NCBI GenBank assembly: GCA_900554815.1
Contig: USIO01000030.1
Location: 1 to 17,556 of the forward strand
Length of the DNA stretch: 17,556 nucleotides
Origin: an uncultured Clostridium sp.
GTDB taxonomy: Bacteria > Bacillota > Clostridia > TANB77 > CAG-508
Direction: 5' to 3'
Shown: piece after piece, positions 1 to 7,142 of the stretch
How the letters are laid out: the number at the start of each line of letters is the position of its first letter
How positions within the stretch are numbered: the first letter of the stretch is position 1
Notes under the pieces: model-generated
Told to the model about the DNA's origin: nothing
Seen by the model: only the letters and a program-made list of their open reading frames with translations
Database searches by the model: none
Made by a program: the position numbers and the translations under genes

Positions 1-115
1 CTTGATTAAAAATTGCATTAATGGCTACCCCTGCTAATATTAGTAATATAATTATGGTTATTACCAAAGCAATTAAAGTAATTCCTTCATTCGTTTTTTG
101 TTTGTTTTTTAACAT
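1..115 (-). CDS. Prepilin-like protein, N-terminal part (cut by window edge)
   Basis: Only the first 38 codons are inside the window. They read as a short basic leader (MLKNKQKTNEG) followed by an uninterrupted hydrophobic stretch beginning ITLIALVITIIILL, the class III signal of type IV pilins and pseudopilins. A prepilin peptidase would be expected to cut after the Gly before ITLIA. The usual Glu at mature position 5 is Ala, which I recall as common in clostridial proteins of this kind. A strong AAAGGAG lies about 6 bases upstream of the ATG (around 122-128), which fixes the start. The C-terminal domain is outside the window, so it could be a pilin, a pseudopilin or a surface protein borrowing this signal. 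Confidence 0.75.
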   Translation of the reverse strand, partial: MLKNKQKTNEGITLIALVITIIILLILAGVAINAIFNQ

Positions 116-291
116 TTTTTTCTCCTTTGTTTTCATGCACCTTTTGTACATGTTTGTATTTATTATAATTATATCTTTTGTTTATTATTTTGTAAATATA
201 TTTTTTATTTCTTTATTTAAATAACATACATCAAAAGAAAAATAATTGAGTCCGTTTATATTAAAGCACAAACAAAAACATCCACTATTTT

Positions 292-389
292 TACATATAC
301 CTTTACTACCTTTCTGTCAAGTGTATAAAAGTAGAAATTTTCTAGCTTTTTGCCCATTTTTATTCTATAATTTATTTTCTTTTTGTCAA
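292..389 (-). promoter_or_regulatory. Two candidate sigma-A promoters for the prepilin-like gene
   Basis: Read on the minus strand, TTGACA (315-320), a 17-base spacer and TATGTA (292-297) form one candidate. TTGACA (384-389), a 16-base spacer and TAGAAT (362-367) form a second. Either would give a 5' leader of roughly 170-240 bases before the gene starting at 115. Apart from these, the stretch from about 130 to 449 is AT-rich and I see no gene in it. Confidence 0.45.
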
Positions 390-449
390 TATTCTTTTAT
401 CTTCCTTTACTAAATTTTTAAAAAACTAAACTGTTTTTTACATAATATA

Positions 450-478
450 TTGACTTCTTTGTATTTTTATTGTATAAT
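450..478 (+). promoter_or_regulatory. Near-consensus promoter of a stand-alone RNA
   Basis: TTGACT (450-455), an exact 17-base spacer and TATAAT (473-478). Transcription would start near 485-487. No plus-strand protein gene lies between here and 6047, so it most simply serves the structured RNA that follows. Confidence 0.7.
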
Positions 479-485
479 AATTACA

Positions 486-710
486 AGATTAGCTTAAAGA
501 AGCAAGTGGTTTGCTCTTATAAGTGAAATCTATTATATAGATACTCTTCTATTTTTTTCAACTCTCTAACTTAAGTTAAGTAATGTATTTGGTTGGATAA
601 GATTAAGTTTTAAGAAGAGTTGAAGTAAGAAAATCTTAATAAGGAGGTTGTATGGAAGAGAGTATGTAGAACCAGAACACAATTGAAAGATTAGTGTTCT
701 GGTTCTTTTA
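486..710 (+). ncRNA. Putative structured small RNA of about 225 nt
   Basis: The stretch has its own promoter (450-478) and ends in a strong hairpin terminator. In between I can fold three local elements. The first is a hairpin at 493-523 whose AGCAA/TTGCT core is extended by AAG/CTT and CTTA/TAAG. The second is a short hairpin at 528-542 (ATCTAT/ATAGAT). The third is a longer arm with TTCAACTCT (557-565) pairing to AGAGTTGAA (616-624) and AACTTAA (568-574) pairing inside it to TTAAGTT (603-609). A purine-rich AAGGAGG near 640-648 precedes a five-codon frame (MEESM, stop), which could be a leader peptide or an accident. I do not recognise an Rfam family. The 5' and 3' ends do not pair as 6S RNA would require, and there is no T-box or tmRNA motif. 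An overlapping minus-strand frame (566-772) is judged spurious. Confidence 0.5.
668..710 (+). terminator. Rho-independent terminator of the small RNA
   Basis: A perfect 13-base-pair stem, AGAACCAGAACAC (668-680) with GTGTTCTGGTTCT (694-706), a 13-base loop, then TTTTA. The T-rich tail is on the plus-strand side. The minus-strand side lacks one, so it does not obviously serve the convergent ferredoxin operon. Confidence 0.8.
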
Positions 711-771
711 TGTGTCTTTGTATATTTATCACCTTTTATATTCTTTGTAATATGTTTATTTTCTCTTGTCA

Positions 772-966
772 TTATTTATCTATTAAATCATATCTTTTAA
801 ATATAGTAATAATCATACTATAAACTAATTTTTTTCCTAATAATTCTCTAAATTTTGCTGTTTTAGATTTTCCATCATTTCTATATTTTTCTAATTCTTT
901 TCCCAAATTATCATATTCCAATAAAATATCTGCTAGTGCTTTTTCAAATCTTTCTAATTTTTCCAT
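772..966 (-). CDS. Small conserved-looking protein coupled to ferredoxin
   Basis: A 64-residue, strongly helical, charged protein (MEKLERFEKALADILLEY...). Its ATG shares one base with the TAA of the ferredoxin gene upstream (TAATG), so translation is probably coupled. There are no cysteines, no signal peptide and no membrane segment. The first 45 residues have an amphipathic, coiled-coil-like character and the last 20 are mixed basic and hydrophobic. I recall small proteins of this look beside clostridial ferredoxin genes, but I cannot name a function. A role as ferredoxin partner is inferred from coupling only. Confidence 0.7.
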   Translation of the reverse strand: MEKLERFEKALADILLEYDNLGKELEKYRNDGKSKTAKFRELLGKKLVYSMIITIFKRYDLIDK

Positions 967-1178
967 TAATCAATTTCACCTTCTACATTTTCTTCTAAAA
1001 TCAATGCTTTTTTAGGACAAAAGTTAGAACATTTACCACATTTTATACATTTATTGTAATCTATCGTTGGGGCATTATTTCCTTCTTGTGACAATGCTCC
1101 TACTGGACATGCTTTTACTGCTGGACATTTATGATTTTGTGGACAATTTTTAGTTATTATTTTTAATTTTTTTTCCAT
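966..1178 (-). CDS. Small two-cluster [4Fe-4S] ferredoxin-like protein
   Basis: 70 residues. The N-terminal cysteines are C12, C18 and C24 (CPQNHKCPAVKACP), followed by G27-A28-L29. The second set is C44, C47, C50 and C54 (CIKCGKCSNFCP). The second set is the classic CxxCxxCxxxCP ligand pattern. The first is a variant spacing (Cx5Cx5C) which I recall from a clostridial family whose members begin CPQNHxCPAVxxCPVGAL. The protein should be a cytoplasmic electron carrier. The start is fixed by AGGAGG about 7 bases before the ATG. The acidic tail (EENVEGEID) is typical of ferredoxins. It heads a two-gene unit with the 64-residue protein. The physiological partner cannot be read from the context. 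Confidence 0.85.
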   Translation of the reverse strand: MEKKLKIITKNCPQNHKCPAVKACPVGALSQEGNNAPTIDYNKCIKCGKCSNFCPKKALILEENVEGEID

Positions 1179-1321
1179 TGTTGTTTCCTCCTATTAAATT
1201 TATTTATCTTGTTATATTATTTTGCATATATATGTACTGTTCTTCCATTTACAGCTTAAACATTCTAGTTTTAATGCTACCGCTAATTATTAATATGTTG
1301 ATGTAAATAGTTTTTCTTTTC

Positions 1322-2905
1322 TTATTTTTCTATTTGATCTTCCCTTTCTTTTGAATCTAAAATTGCTTCACCTATTGCAAGCGAAATAAACTTAGAGAAT
1401 ACTACTGTGCTAGATATTTTGCTACTTGGAGATAATCCTGCTCGTAATTCATTAATTACTCTTTGTTCTTTTTCTGGTATATCCATAGGAATATTAAATA
1501 TCTCATCTATGTTATTCTTATTGCAATCATGCAAAGTAACTGCAGATAAATTTTTTAGAACATATTGATATACAGGAGAAATATTAAATCCATTATTTTT
1601 CATTTCTTCTAAAAAAACATCAACTTGTTTGCCATTTCCTCGTATTGATTGTGTCTCGATATCACCTTCCATGCCAGTTCTCGTTACTAAACTCAAAAGG
1701 AGGTCTCCAAAATCTTGATGATTATCTGCTAATTGATTCATTATATTTTCAATATCTTCTGGAGTTGTAATTAAATGGTTATCTCTACATAATTTACTTA
1801 ATGATACTACTTTATTTATATCTGTCAAAAGTAGTTCATCTTCATAGAAATATGTATAATGATGTATACCCTCTTTAATACCTTCTCTTGCCATTAGTTC
1901 GTAAAATTGATGTGCACTTTCAGGATCTTGCCAGTTCCACATATCAACATCTTCAGCACGATATCCTAATTGTGTTAAAAATGGTTGTGAAAATCCCTGT
2001 ACACTTTCTCCCTCATATCCTAGCACATGCACTTTTGGATTAAAAATCTTTAATCTTTCAACTTCATTTTTAGGACATAAAATCCATGTATGCTCTGACA
2101 GTTCTATACTTCCTCGTGTAAAAGTATCCATTGGTGCTACACGACCAATTTTTTCATTTGGTATATCATCAAAAGGAATTAAAACTGCATATTTACAATC
2201 ATCCCAAGAACCATATATATGTGATGAAACTTCATCATTCATAGCCATATGAACAGTATCTCGTGCAAATATAAAAGAGTATTCATATTTTACCCCATTT
2301 ATTATAACACTACTTTTGCCTTTTGCATTAGAATCTTTTGATGATTTTATCATATTAGCAGTTGGTGGATACTTTGTTTTATGAACTCCTATTAATGATG
2401 ATTTTGAAGAATAATCTCTAGGGTGCACAAATACACATCTATCTAGTTCAGAAAGTACAGGCTGAATTCCTTTACTCTCTAAAAGTTCTATTGCATCTGT
2501 TGGAGCAATTCCCATCTCATAAAGTGTACTTGCGTCTTCTATTAATTTAATCTTTTGTTTAATTTCTTTAAGCTTTGCTGATATTCCTGATGTTTCTAAT
2601 TCTTGTTTAACCATTTCTCTTGCTTCATCTAGTTCTCTTTTAACTTCACTAATTAATTTTGGAAGTTCTGAAAGTCTTTTAGATTGTGCTTTAAATTTTT
2701 TATACTCATATCTTCTCGTAATCCATTTTTCTATAAAAGAAAAATCACCTCTTATAGTTATTCCTTCTGATTGTTCCCACTCAAGATCACATAGTCTATT
2801 GTGTATTGGATCTAACCCTTGTGTAATACTTCTTTCTTTTTCTTCATATTTCACTTTTTGATTATTTAATTCTTCTAATTTTATTTTCTTTACTTCTTCT
2901 ATCAT
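1322..2905 (-). CDS. Unrecognised 527-residue protein with N-terminal coiled coil
   Basis: I do not recognise a family. Residues 1 to about 140 are rich in Lys and Glu with heptad-like hydrophobics and should form helices or coiled coil. A mixed alpha/beta region follows (about 150-320), with segments such as FVHPRDYSS, FIFARDTVHMAMNDE, YGSWDDCKYAVLIPFDDIP and SEHTWILCPKNEVERL. The remainder, about 320-527, looks helical. There is no signal peptide or membrane span, so it is probably cytoplasmic or exported by a non-Sec route. An AGGAAGAG site overlaps the TAA of the upstream 142-residue gene, 12 bases away, which indicates one transcript. The RDTVHMAMN...SSH region hints at a compact catalytic or binding domain, but that is an impression rather than an assignment. 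Confidence 0.8.
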   Translation of the reverse strand: MIEEVKKIKLEELNNQKVKYEEKERSITQGLDPIHNRLCDLEWEQSEGITIRGDFSFIEKWITRRYEYKKFKAQSKRLSELPKLISEVKRELDEAREMVKQELETSGISAKLKEIKQKIKLIEDASTLYEMGIAPTDAIELLESKGIQPVLSELDRCVFVHPRDYSSKSSLIGVHKTKYPPTANMIKSSKDSNAKGKSSVIINGVKYEYSFIFARDTVHMAMNDEVSSHIYGSWDDCKYAVLIPFDDIPNEKIGRVAPMDTFTRGSIELSEHTWILCPKNEVERLKIFNPKVHVLGYEGESVQGFSQPFLTQLGYRAEDVDMWNWQDPESAHQFYELMAREGIKEGIHHYTYFYEDELLLTDINKVVSLSKLCRDNHLITTPEDIENIMNQLADNHQDFGDLLLSLVTRTGMEGDIETQSIRGNGKQVDVFLEEMKNNGFNISPVYQYVLKNLSAVTLHDCNKNNIDEIFNIPMDIPEKEQRVINELRAGLSPSSKISSTVVFSKFISLAIGEAILDSKEREDQIEK

Positions 2906-2917
2906 TTTTTCTCTTCC

Positions 2918-3346
2918 TTAATCAGTAATATATTTTATATTAATATTATATATTCCTTTTAATTCCAAAGGATTTCTTAATATTATTCCAAACTTTTTAT
3001 AACAAGCAATTTCATCAACATCTATTTCTTTTATATAATCGTAAATGTTGCTTAGTATAGCATTTTCATCTGTAAAGTTTAAATTTTTATATGGATTCGA
3101 ACTTAAATCTAATTTATTATAGCCTTTTACATTTGGAATATAATCAGCCATTATTTTTTGCTTTCTAAATATAATTAAATATTCTAAATCTCTACCATAT
3201 TTTATATTAAAATGTATTATTATTTCATTATCTTTTTTTTCTTCCATAAAATAACAGTTTACATTTTTATCAAAATCATCACGAAATTTTAATGCACTTT
3301 TTTTTATTATTTCTATTATTTTATTTACACTATCTTGTTTACTCAT
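2918..3346 (-). CDS. Unrecognised 142-residue protein
   Basis: A cytoplasmic-looking, Lys/Asp/Asn-rich protein. A helical N-terminus (residues 1-30) is followed by what looks like alternating short strands (NEIIIHFNIKYG, LEYLIIFRKQK). There is no signal peptide or membrane segment. GGGAG stands about 7 bases before the ATG. It sits 53 bases after the nuclease gene and 12 bases before the 527-residue gene, so it is probably co-transcribed with both. Its size and position would fit a small accessory or immunity-type protein, but no motif supports that. Confidence 0.75.
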   Translation of the reverse strand: MSKQDSVNKIIEIIKKSALKFRDDFDKNVNCYFMEEKKDNEIIIHFNIKYGRDLEYLIIFRKQKIMADYIPNVKGYNKLDLSSNPYKNLNFTDENAILSNIYDYIKEIDVDEIACYKKFGIILRNPLELKGIYNINIKYITD

Positions 3347-3399
3347 TACTTTTCTCCCTTAACTAAAGCATTTATATTATTATATTATTGTTTTATTTT

Positions 3400-4128
3400 T
3401 TACAAGATACTACTATTACCAGTTTTATAATCAATATTTATTCCTGGTTGTACATTATAAAGATAAACATTAAAGCATATACTTTTTCCAAGGTCTTTAA
3501 TTGAAATAGCTTCCATTTGAACTCCACTTGCAACTAAATTGTCATTTTTATAGATTGGTGTAACTCTGTATAATACATGATTGCTTTCATCCTCTTTTAA
3601 ATATTCTAATACTTCACTTTCAAACTTTGTCATATTTGTGTTAAGGTATTTCGTTCCTGTTATAAGATTTTTCTTATTTGCATTTTCTGCTGATAAACTA
3701 TGTGCTATCAAATGGCAACGATTATATAAATATCTCCCACTTATCATATTATATTCTTTATTATTCCAGCCTGTTGGTTCTATATGACTAATAGATGTTC
3801 TACCTTCATCATCTTTTGGCATTGTGTCTTTACCTAGATTTGCAAATGCTACTCCACATCTACCATAATTATCTAGATTACTATAACTTTCAAAACAATT
3901 ACTATTAAAATATTTTTCTTCGAAAATTGGTTTATTATTATTTATTACTACATAAGGTTTATTATTGTATTCTGGTATATTATATATTTCATAAGAAACT
4001 ATATTATTAAATTCTTCATTGATTGTATTGTTTTCTGTTATGATATTCCCAATAGCAACAGCTACTAATACAATGAGCACAGTTAATATTTGTTTCATAT
4101 GATTACTTTTTTTTATATTATTACCCAT
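3400..4128 (-). CDS. Secreted DNA/RNA non-specific endonuclease
   Basis: 242 residues. Residues 12-28 (KQILTVLIVLVAVAIG) form an N-terminal membrane anchor or signal, so the catalytic domain should lie outside the membrane. The core shows the beta-beta-alpha-metal nuclease motif in the form YNRCHLIAHSLS, with His139 as the general base in place of the more familiar DRGH. It continues NKKNLITGTKYLNTN (about 152-165), where the Asn residues are expected to bind the metal. The tail (HVLYRVTPIY, VQMEAISI, VYLYNVQPGI) matches what I know of the streptodornase/EndA-like nucleases of Firmicutes. The role would be degradation of external nucleic acid for nutrients, biofilm turnover or DNA uptake. A GGTG-type site precedes the ATG. 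An internal Met11 exists but has no ribosome binding site. The upstream gene is 12 bases away. Confidence 0.88.
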   Translation of the reverse strand: MGNNIKKSNHMKQILTVLIVLVAVAIGNIITENNTINEEFNNIVSYEIYNIPEYNNKPYVVINNNKPIFEEKYFNSNCFESYSNLDNYGRCGVAFANLGKDTMPKDDEGRTSISHIEPTGWNNKEYNMISGRYLYNRCHLIAHSLSAENANKKNLITGTKYLNTNMTKFESEVLEYLKEDESNHVLYRVTPIYKNDNLVASGVQMEAISIKDLGKSICFNVYLYNVQPGINIDYKTGNSSIL

Positions 4129-4140
4129 AAGCTACACCTT

Positions 4141-4731
4141 TTATATTATTACAAATCTATCATTTACTTTTTTTACTGTATCTCCAACTTTAAAATTTGG
4201 GTATAATTCTTTTGGTCTTGAAATAAAACCTCCACCATCTTTATAATTAAAAATCACCTTGTTATTTGTTACTTCTTTTACTATAAATTCTTTGTTTTCA
4301 TCAGCTTTCATTGAGGCATATAAATCATCTAATTTATACCATGCATCATCATTTTTTATATTTATTTCTCCATTATAAATATTTAATTTTCCATTTTCAT
4401 AAATTAGTTTTGTTCCAAAATTCCATTTATAAAATGTATCTTTATCTGTTTCATAAATATTATCCTTAATACCTTTTTCTTGCCACTCTTTTTTGTTAGT
4501 TTCTGAAGTCGCTACATATATTTCTTGTTCTTTTCCAGTTTCAGGATTTAGCAATGTAATTTTTTCATCATACATACCATATATAATATTTATATCTCCT
4601 TCTTCAATGCCTACTAACTTATTTTCTTTTTTTAATGCATTTGAAAGCTCTTTTAAAAAACTAGAAACTATATTTCCAATTTTATTATTATTAATTTCTT
4701 TACCTCTTTCTTTAAAATCATATATATTCAA
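4141..4731 (-). CDS. Unrecognised 196-residue protein, UUG start
   Basis: The frame opens with TTG at 4731-4729. An AAAGGA lies about 10 bases upstream and no ATG is close by, so UUG initiation is the best reading. The protein is soluble and rich in Lys, Glu, Asn and aromatics. There is no signal peptide. The first 40 residues look helical. The middle has repeated beta-type segments (TFYKWNFGTKLIYENGKLNIY). The C-terminus carries a small SH3-like or Gly-rich element (YKDGGGFIS...NFKVGDTVKKVNDRFV). It is the first gene of the minus-strand cluster ending at 1322 and lies 12 bases from the nuclease gene. No function can be assigned. Confidence 0.75.
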   Translation of the reverse strand: MNIYDFKERGKEINNNKIGNIVSSFLKELSNALKKENKLVGIEEGDINIIYGMYDEKITLLNPETGKEQEIYVATSETNKKEWQEKGIKDNIYETDKDTFYKWNFGTKLIYENGKLNIYNGEINIKNDDAWYKLDDLYASMKADENKEFIVKEVTNNKVIFNYKDGGGFISRPKELYPNFKVGDTVKKVNDRFVII

Positions 4732-4933
4732 TATCTTATTATCCTTTCTATATTATTTGATTTAAAATTAAGGGAATTTTATTAAAGCTAAAAATATGGA
4801 ATTTAAAAATTTTATTTTAATAAATTGATACGAAAATTTTAATGTATACTTACTATAACATGTTTTCTTAATTTTTGCACTATTTTTAAAAAATTTTATC
4901 TAATTTTTTTACAGATTATTTAAATAATATTAA

Positions 4934-5065
4934 TTATATACTTTTTAGATGTTTTTCTAATACTACTGTTATAAAAGTAGTATTAGCTTTAGAAAATTTG
5001 CATATAAGTTCAATTCGTTGTTTTAGACATTCCTCAAATTGTAATTCTCTCTTAATTATCTTCAT
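4934..5065 (-). CDS. Possible 43-residue protein or gene remnant
   Basis: An ATG-started frame of 43 codons (begins MKIIKRELQFEECLKQ, ends VVLEKHLKSI). Composition is plausible for a helical basic peptide, but the upstream site is weak (GGTG) and I recognise no family. An 11-base perfect inverted repeat lies inside it (CTAATACTACT 4957-4967 with AGTAGTATTAG 4976-4986). The rest of 4740-5110 is AT-rich without a convincing gene. It could be a real small gene, a remnant of the old mobile element to its right, or chance. Confidence 0.3.
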   Translation of the reverse strand: MKIIKRELQFEECLKQRIELICKFSKANTTFITVVLEKHLKSI

Positions 5066-5115
5066 TTATTTGCACCATTCTTTCGTTTGAATTATTTTAA
5101 TATTGTCTTTAGACA

Positions 5116-5154
5116 ACAAAAAAATCAACCAGATTTTATTTTCTGATTGATTTT
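5116..5154 (-). terminator. Terminator downstream of the integrase remnant
   Basis: AAAATCAACCAG (5121-5132) pairs with CTGATTGATTTT (5143-5154) with one mismatch. On the minus strand the stem is followed by a run of seven T. It would end transcripts coming from the integrase fragment at 5315-5954. Between it and 5315 there is another 8-base hairpin (TTCCTAAC and GTTAGGAA, around 5266-5284) without a T tract, and no gene. Confidence 0.6.
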
Positions 5155-5314
5155 GTATCTATCTATTCAATTTAGTTCGAACAGATACGTCATTGGTGCA
5201 GATGGTTTAAACATTTTGCCATCTATCCCTTATATTCAAAGTGTTTTGAGGTTTATGCTTTTTTCCTAACCAAGTTAGGAAATCCTTTTATTCCTCTTAA
5301 AATCACTATACTTT

Positions 5315-5954
5315 CTATAAATTCACTACTTCTTCTCTTGAATTCTTTTCAATTAATTTAAATCTTTCTTCATATTTATTCATTTGTTCTTCTAAATATC
5401 TTTCAGCTTTTTCACTTTCCGAATTTTGATAATAACTAAACACATCTCCATAAATATTTATTGTAGTTTGAATGTCAGAATGTCCTAAAACATCTTTTAA
5501 AACTGTACTTGTCATACCTGCTTCAATTCCTCGTGTTGCAAAAGAATGCCTTAACATATGAGTATTTACATCTGATGTTTTTTGATTTACATAGTAAAAG
5601 CCTTTTTTATCTGAGTACTTTTTATGCTTTGAATTTTTTACTCGTATTCCAGCATTCATACATATTCTTTTAAAAGCTGAATTGACTTGTCCATCTTCAT
5701 AATATTTATTATCACGTCTAATAAATAACAGATTATCTTTATTAGGTATCATTTCTTTTATTGCATTTTCTAAAACTGGTTTGGCTTGGGATAATACTTT
5801 TATTTTTCTCTTTCCACTTTTCGTTTTAGGATTACTTCCAATTATTATTTTATCATGTTTATCTTTAGTCATTGTTTGATTTACAGATATATAATTCAAA
5901 TCAATGTGAACAAAGGGACGGACTTTTTGTTCATAAAAATGTAGTGTTACAATT
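5315..5954 (-). pseudogene. Tyrosine recombinase, C-terminal catalytic remnant
   Basis: The surviving frame encodes the last two thirds of a tyrosine-integrase catalytic domain. It has a beta-hairpin Lys region (NPKTKSGKRKIKV), the HxxRH box (HMLRHSFATRG), the LGHSDIQTT box and the nucleophile Tyr in NIYGDVF. The arm-binding and core-binding domains and the first catalytic Arg (box I) are missing. Homology-like sequence starts near 5905. The roughly 50 bases between there and the insertion sequence at 5955 hold an unrelated-looking inverted repeat. The open frame runs on into the insertion sequence up to 6013, which is not original coding. It once served an integrated element in this region and cannot be active now. 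Confidence 0.85.
5907..5933. repeat. Small inverted repeat at the integrase/IS junction
   Basis: TGAACAAA (5907-5914) and TTTGTTCA (5926-5933) flank GGGACGGACTT. The hairpin lies just where integrase-like coding stops and 22 bases before the left end of the insertion sequence. It may be the trace of a separate small insertion such as a REP/IS200-type end. That identification is inference. Confidence 0.4.
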
Positions 5955-5980
5955 GATGTGAAACAAAAAGAATAGAAAAA

Positions 5981-6046
5981 AAGTGATTCAAGTAGTATAA
6001 TTGAATTGTTCAAAATAAAAACTATACGAAAGGCCTTGAATCACTT
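5981..6046. repeat. 12-base inverted repeat bracketing the transposase promoter
   Basis: AAGTGATTCAAG (5981-5992) and CTTGAATCACTT (6035-6046). The right arm ends directly at the ATG (6047). Between the arms lie a TATAAT (5996-6001) and a TTGAAT/TATACG pair (6001-6006 and 6023-6028). Native transcripts would therefore lack the left arm, while read-through transcripts would contain both. Confidence 0.65.
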
Positions 6047-7017
6047 ATGTATAGTATAACACAAAATTCAAAAAATACCAAGAGATATTTGCCACATGAT
6101 TTAAAAACAAAAGAAAATGCAGTAAAAACATATCTAAATAATGGAGATATAGAACATACATGTAGAAAATATCATATATCAAGAATTTCATTATGGAGAT
6201 GGGTAAAAAAATATGATGGGACAAAGGAAGGCCTTGAGGACAAGAGTCACAAGCCTAAAACACGTCATCCAAAATCACATACAAACCAAGAAATACGCTG
6301 GATAAGGAATTATGTAAGAAGAAATCCAAGAATAACATTATGTGAATTGTGGGCAAAGTTAAAAAGAGAAAAAGGATATAGAAGAAAAATAACATCATTG
6401 TATAGAGTAATGAAAAGGCTAAATATAAAGTTTTACAAAGGAATGAACATAAAAAACACATCCAAAAAGAAACATAATAATAAGTATGAAACACCAAAAA
6501 AGATAGGAGAAAAGTGGCAAATAGATGCAAAATATGTGCCAAAAGAATGCAAAGTAAAATTGCCAGAAGATAAACAATATTATCAATATACATGTATAGA
6601 TGAAGCAAGTAGAGAAAGATTTTTATGGTGGTATGAAGAGCTAACACCAACAAATACAGTAGATTTTGTAAAAAGATGTGTAGAATACTTTGGATATAAG
6701 CCAAAAACAATACAAACAGATAATGGAACAGAATTCAGTTACAATTAAGCAAAGAAAAAGAAAGAACACCCACTGGATACATTATTGAAGAAATTAAAAA
6801 TAAGACATTACAAGATAAGGCCAAGAACCCCAGAACATAATGGAAAAGTGGAAAGAAGCCATAGAAATGATAATGAAAGATTTTATAGCTATTTAAAATT
6901 TTATAGCTTAGAAGACTTGATAAAGCAAGGAAAGGCATATCTAATATACCAATGGCAGTATTAGGATATTTAACGCCAAAAGAAAAAAGAGCAGAACTAG
7001 AATTAGAAGTAGCATAA
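6047..7017 (+). pseudogene. IS481-like transposase, broken by nonsense codon and frameshift
   Basis: The first 233 codons encode an HTH region (about 20-60, including HISRISLWRWVKKY) and the start of the DDE core, with Asp160 in WQIDAKYV and Asp225 in QTDNGTEF. An in-frame TAA at 6746-6748 stops it. The same frame continues with RPRTPEHNGKVERSHR, holding the catalytic Glu (codon 269), until 6964. The true C-terminus (NIPMAVLGYLTPKEKRAELE) resumes in another frame from about 6940 and ends with TAA at 7015-7017. Compared with family members a few codons are lost near 6935. The expressed 233-residue product would lack the catalytic Glu. A GAAAGG lies 14 bases before the ATG. Confidence 0.85.
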
Positions 7018-7024
7018 AATTTGG

Positions 7025-7068
7025 ACTTACAAAAATGTATAAAATTTATTTTATATATTTTTGTAAGT
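7025..7068. repeat. Long AT-rich hairpin at the 3' end of the insertion sequence
   Basis: ACTTACAAAAAT (7025-7036) pairs with ATTTTTGTAAGT (7057-7068), and TATAAAAT with ATTTTATA inside it. It lies 8 bases after the old transposase stop and could have ended its transcript, although no T tract follows the stem. Confidence 0.5.
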
Positions 7069-7142
7069 ATTGGTGCGAAGCATCAATAATAAAATTCAAT
7101 ATACTACAAATTTTTTTATAAAAGTTTGTTTCACATCATTGA

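Larger units (their letters stand above)
5955..7137 (+). mobile_element. IS481-like insertion sequence, about 1183 bp, inactive
   Basis: The ends are 13-base perfect inverted repeats, GATGTGAAACAAA (5955-5967) and its complement (7125-7137). Inside is one transposase gene, now dead. The directly flanking bases share only ATT on both sides, so a longer target duplication is not visible. Assignment rests on the transposase, which has an N-terminal helix-turn-helix and an rve-type DDE core with TDNGTEF and RPRTPEHNGKVERSHR. I know that combination from IS481-family proteins, although related IS3-type elements share the core. It separates the integrase remnant from the DUF6076-like remnant. Confidence 0.8.

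Noticed and set aside
450..710. T-box, 6S, SRP or tmRNA identity for the small RNA
   Set aside because: There is no T-box sequence, no pairing of the two ends, no SRP tetraloop domain and no tag frame with tRNA-like ends.
566..772. 68-codon minus-strand frame across the small RNA
   Set aside because: Its sequence is the antisense of the RNA stems and terminator, it has no ribosome binding site, and it touches the end of the 64-residue gene.
3581..4765. Plus-strand frames opposite the nuclease and 196-residue genes (3581-3787 and 4493-4765)
   Set aside because: They are hydrophobic shadows of real minus-strand genes without ribosome binding sites.
6255..6938. Minus-strand frames inside the insertion sequence
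   Set aside because: Their Leu/Phe/Tyr-rich composition is the antisense of an A-rich transposase gene.
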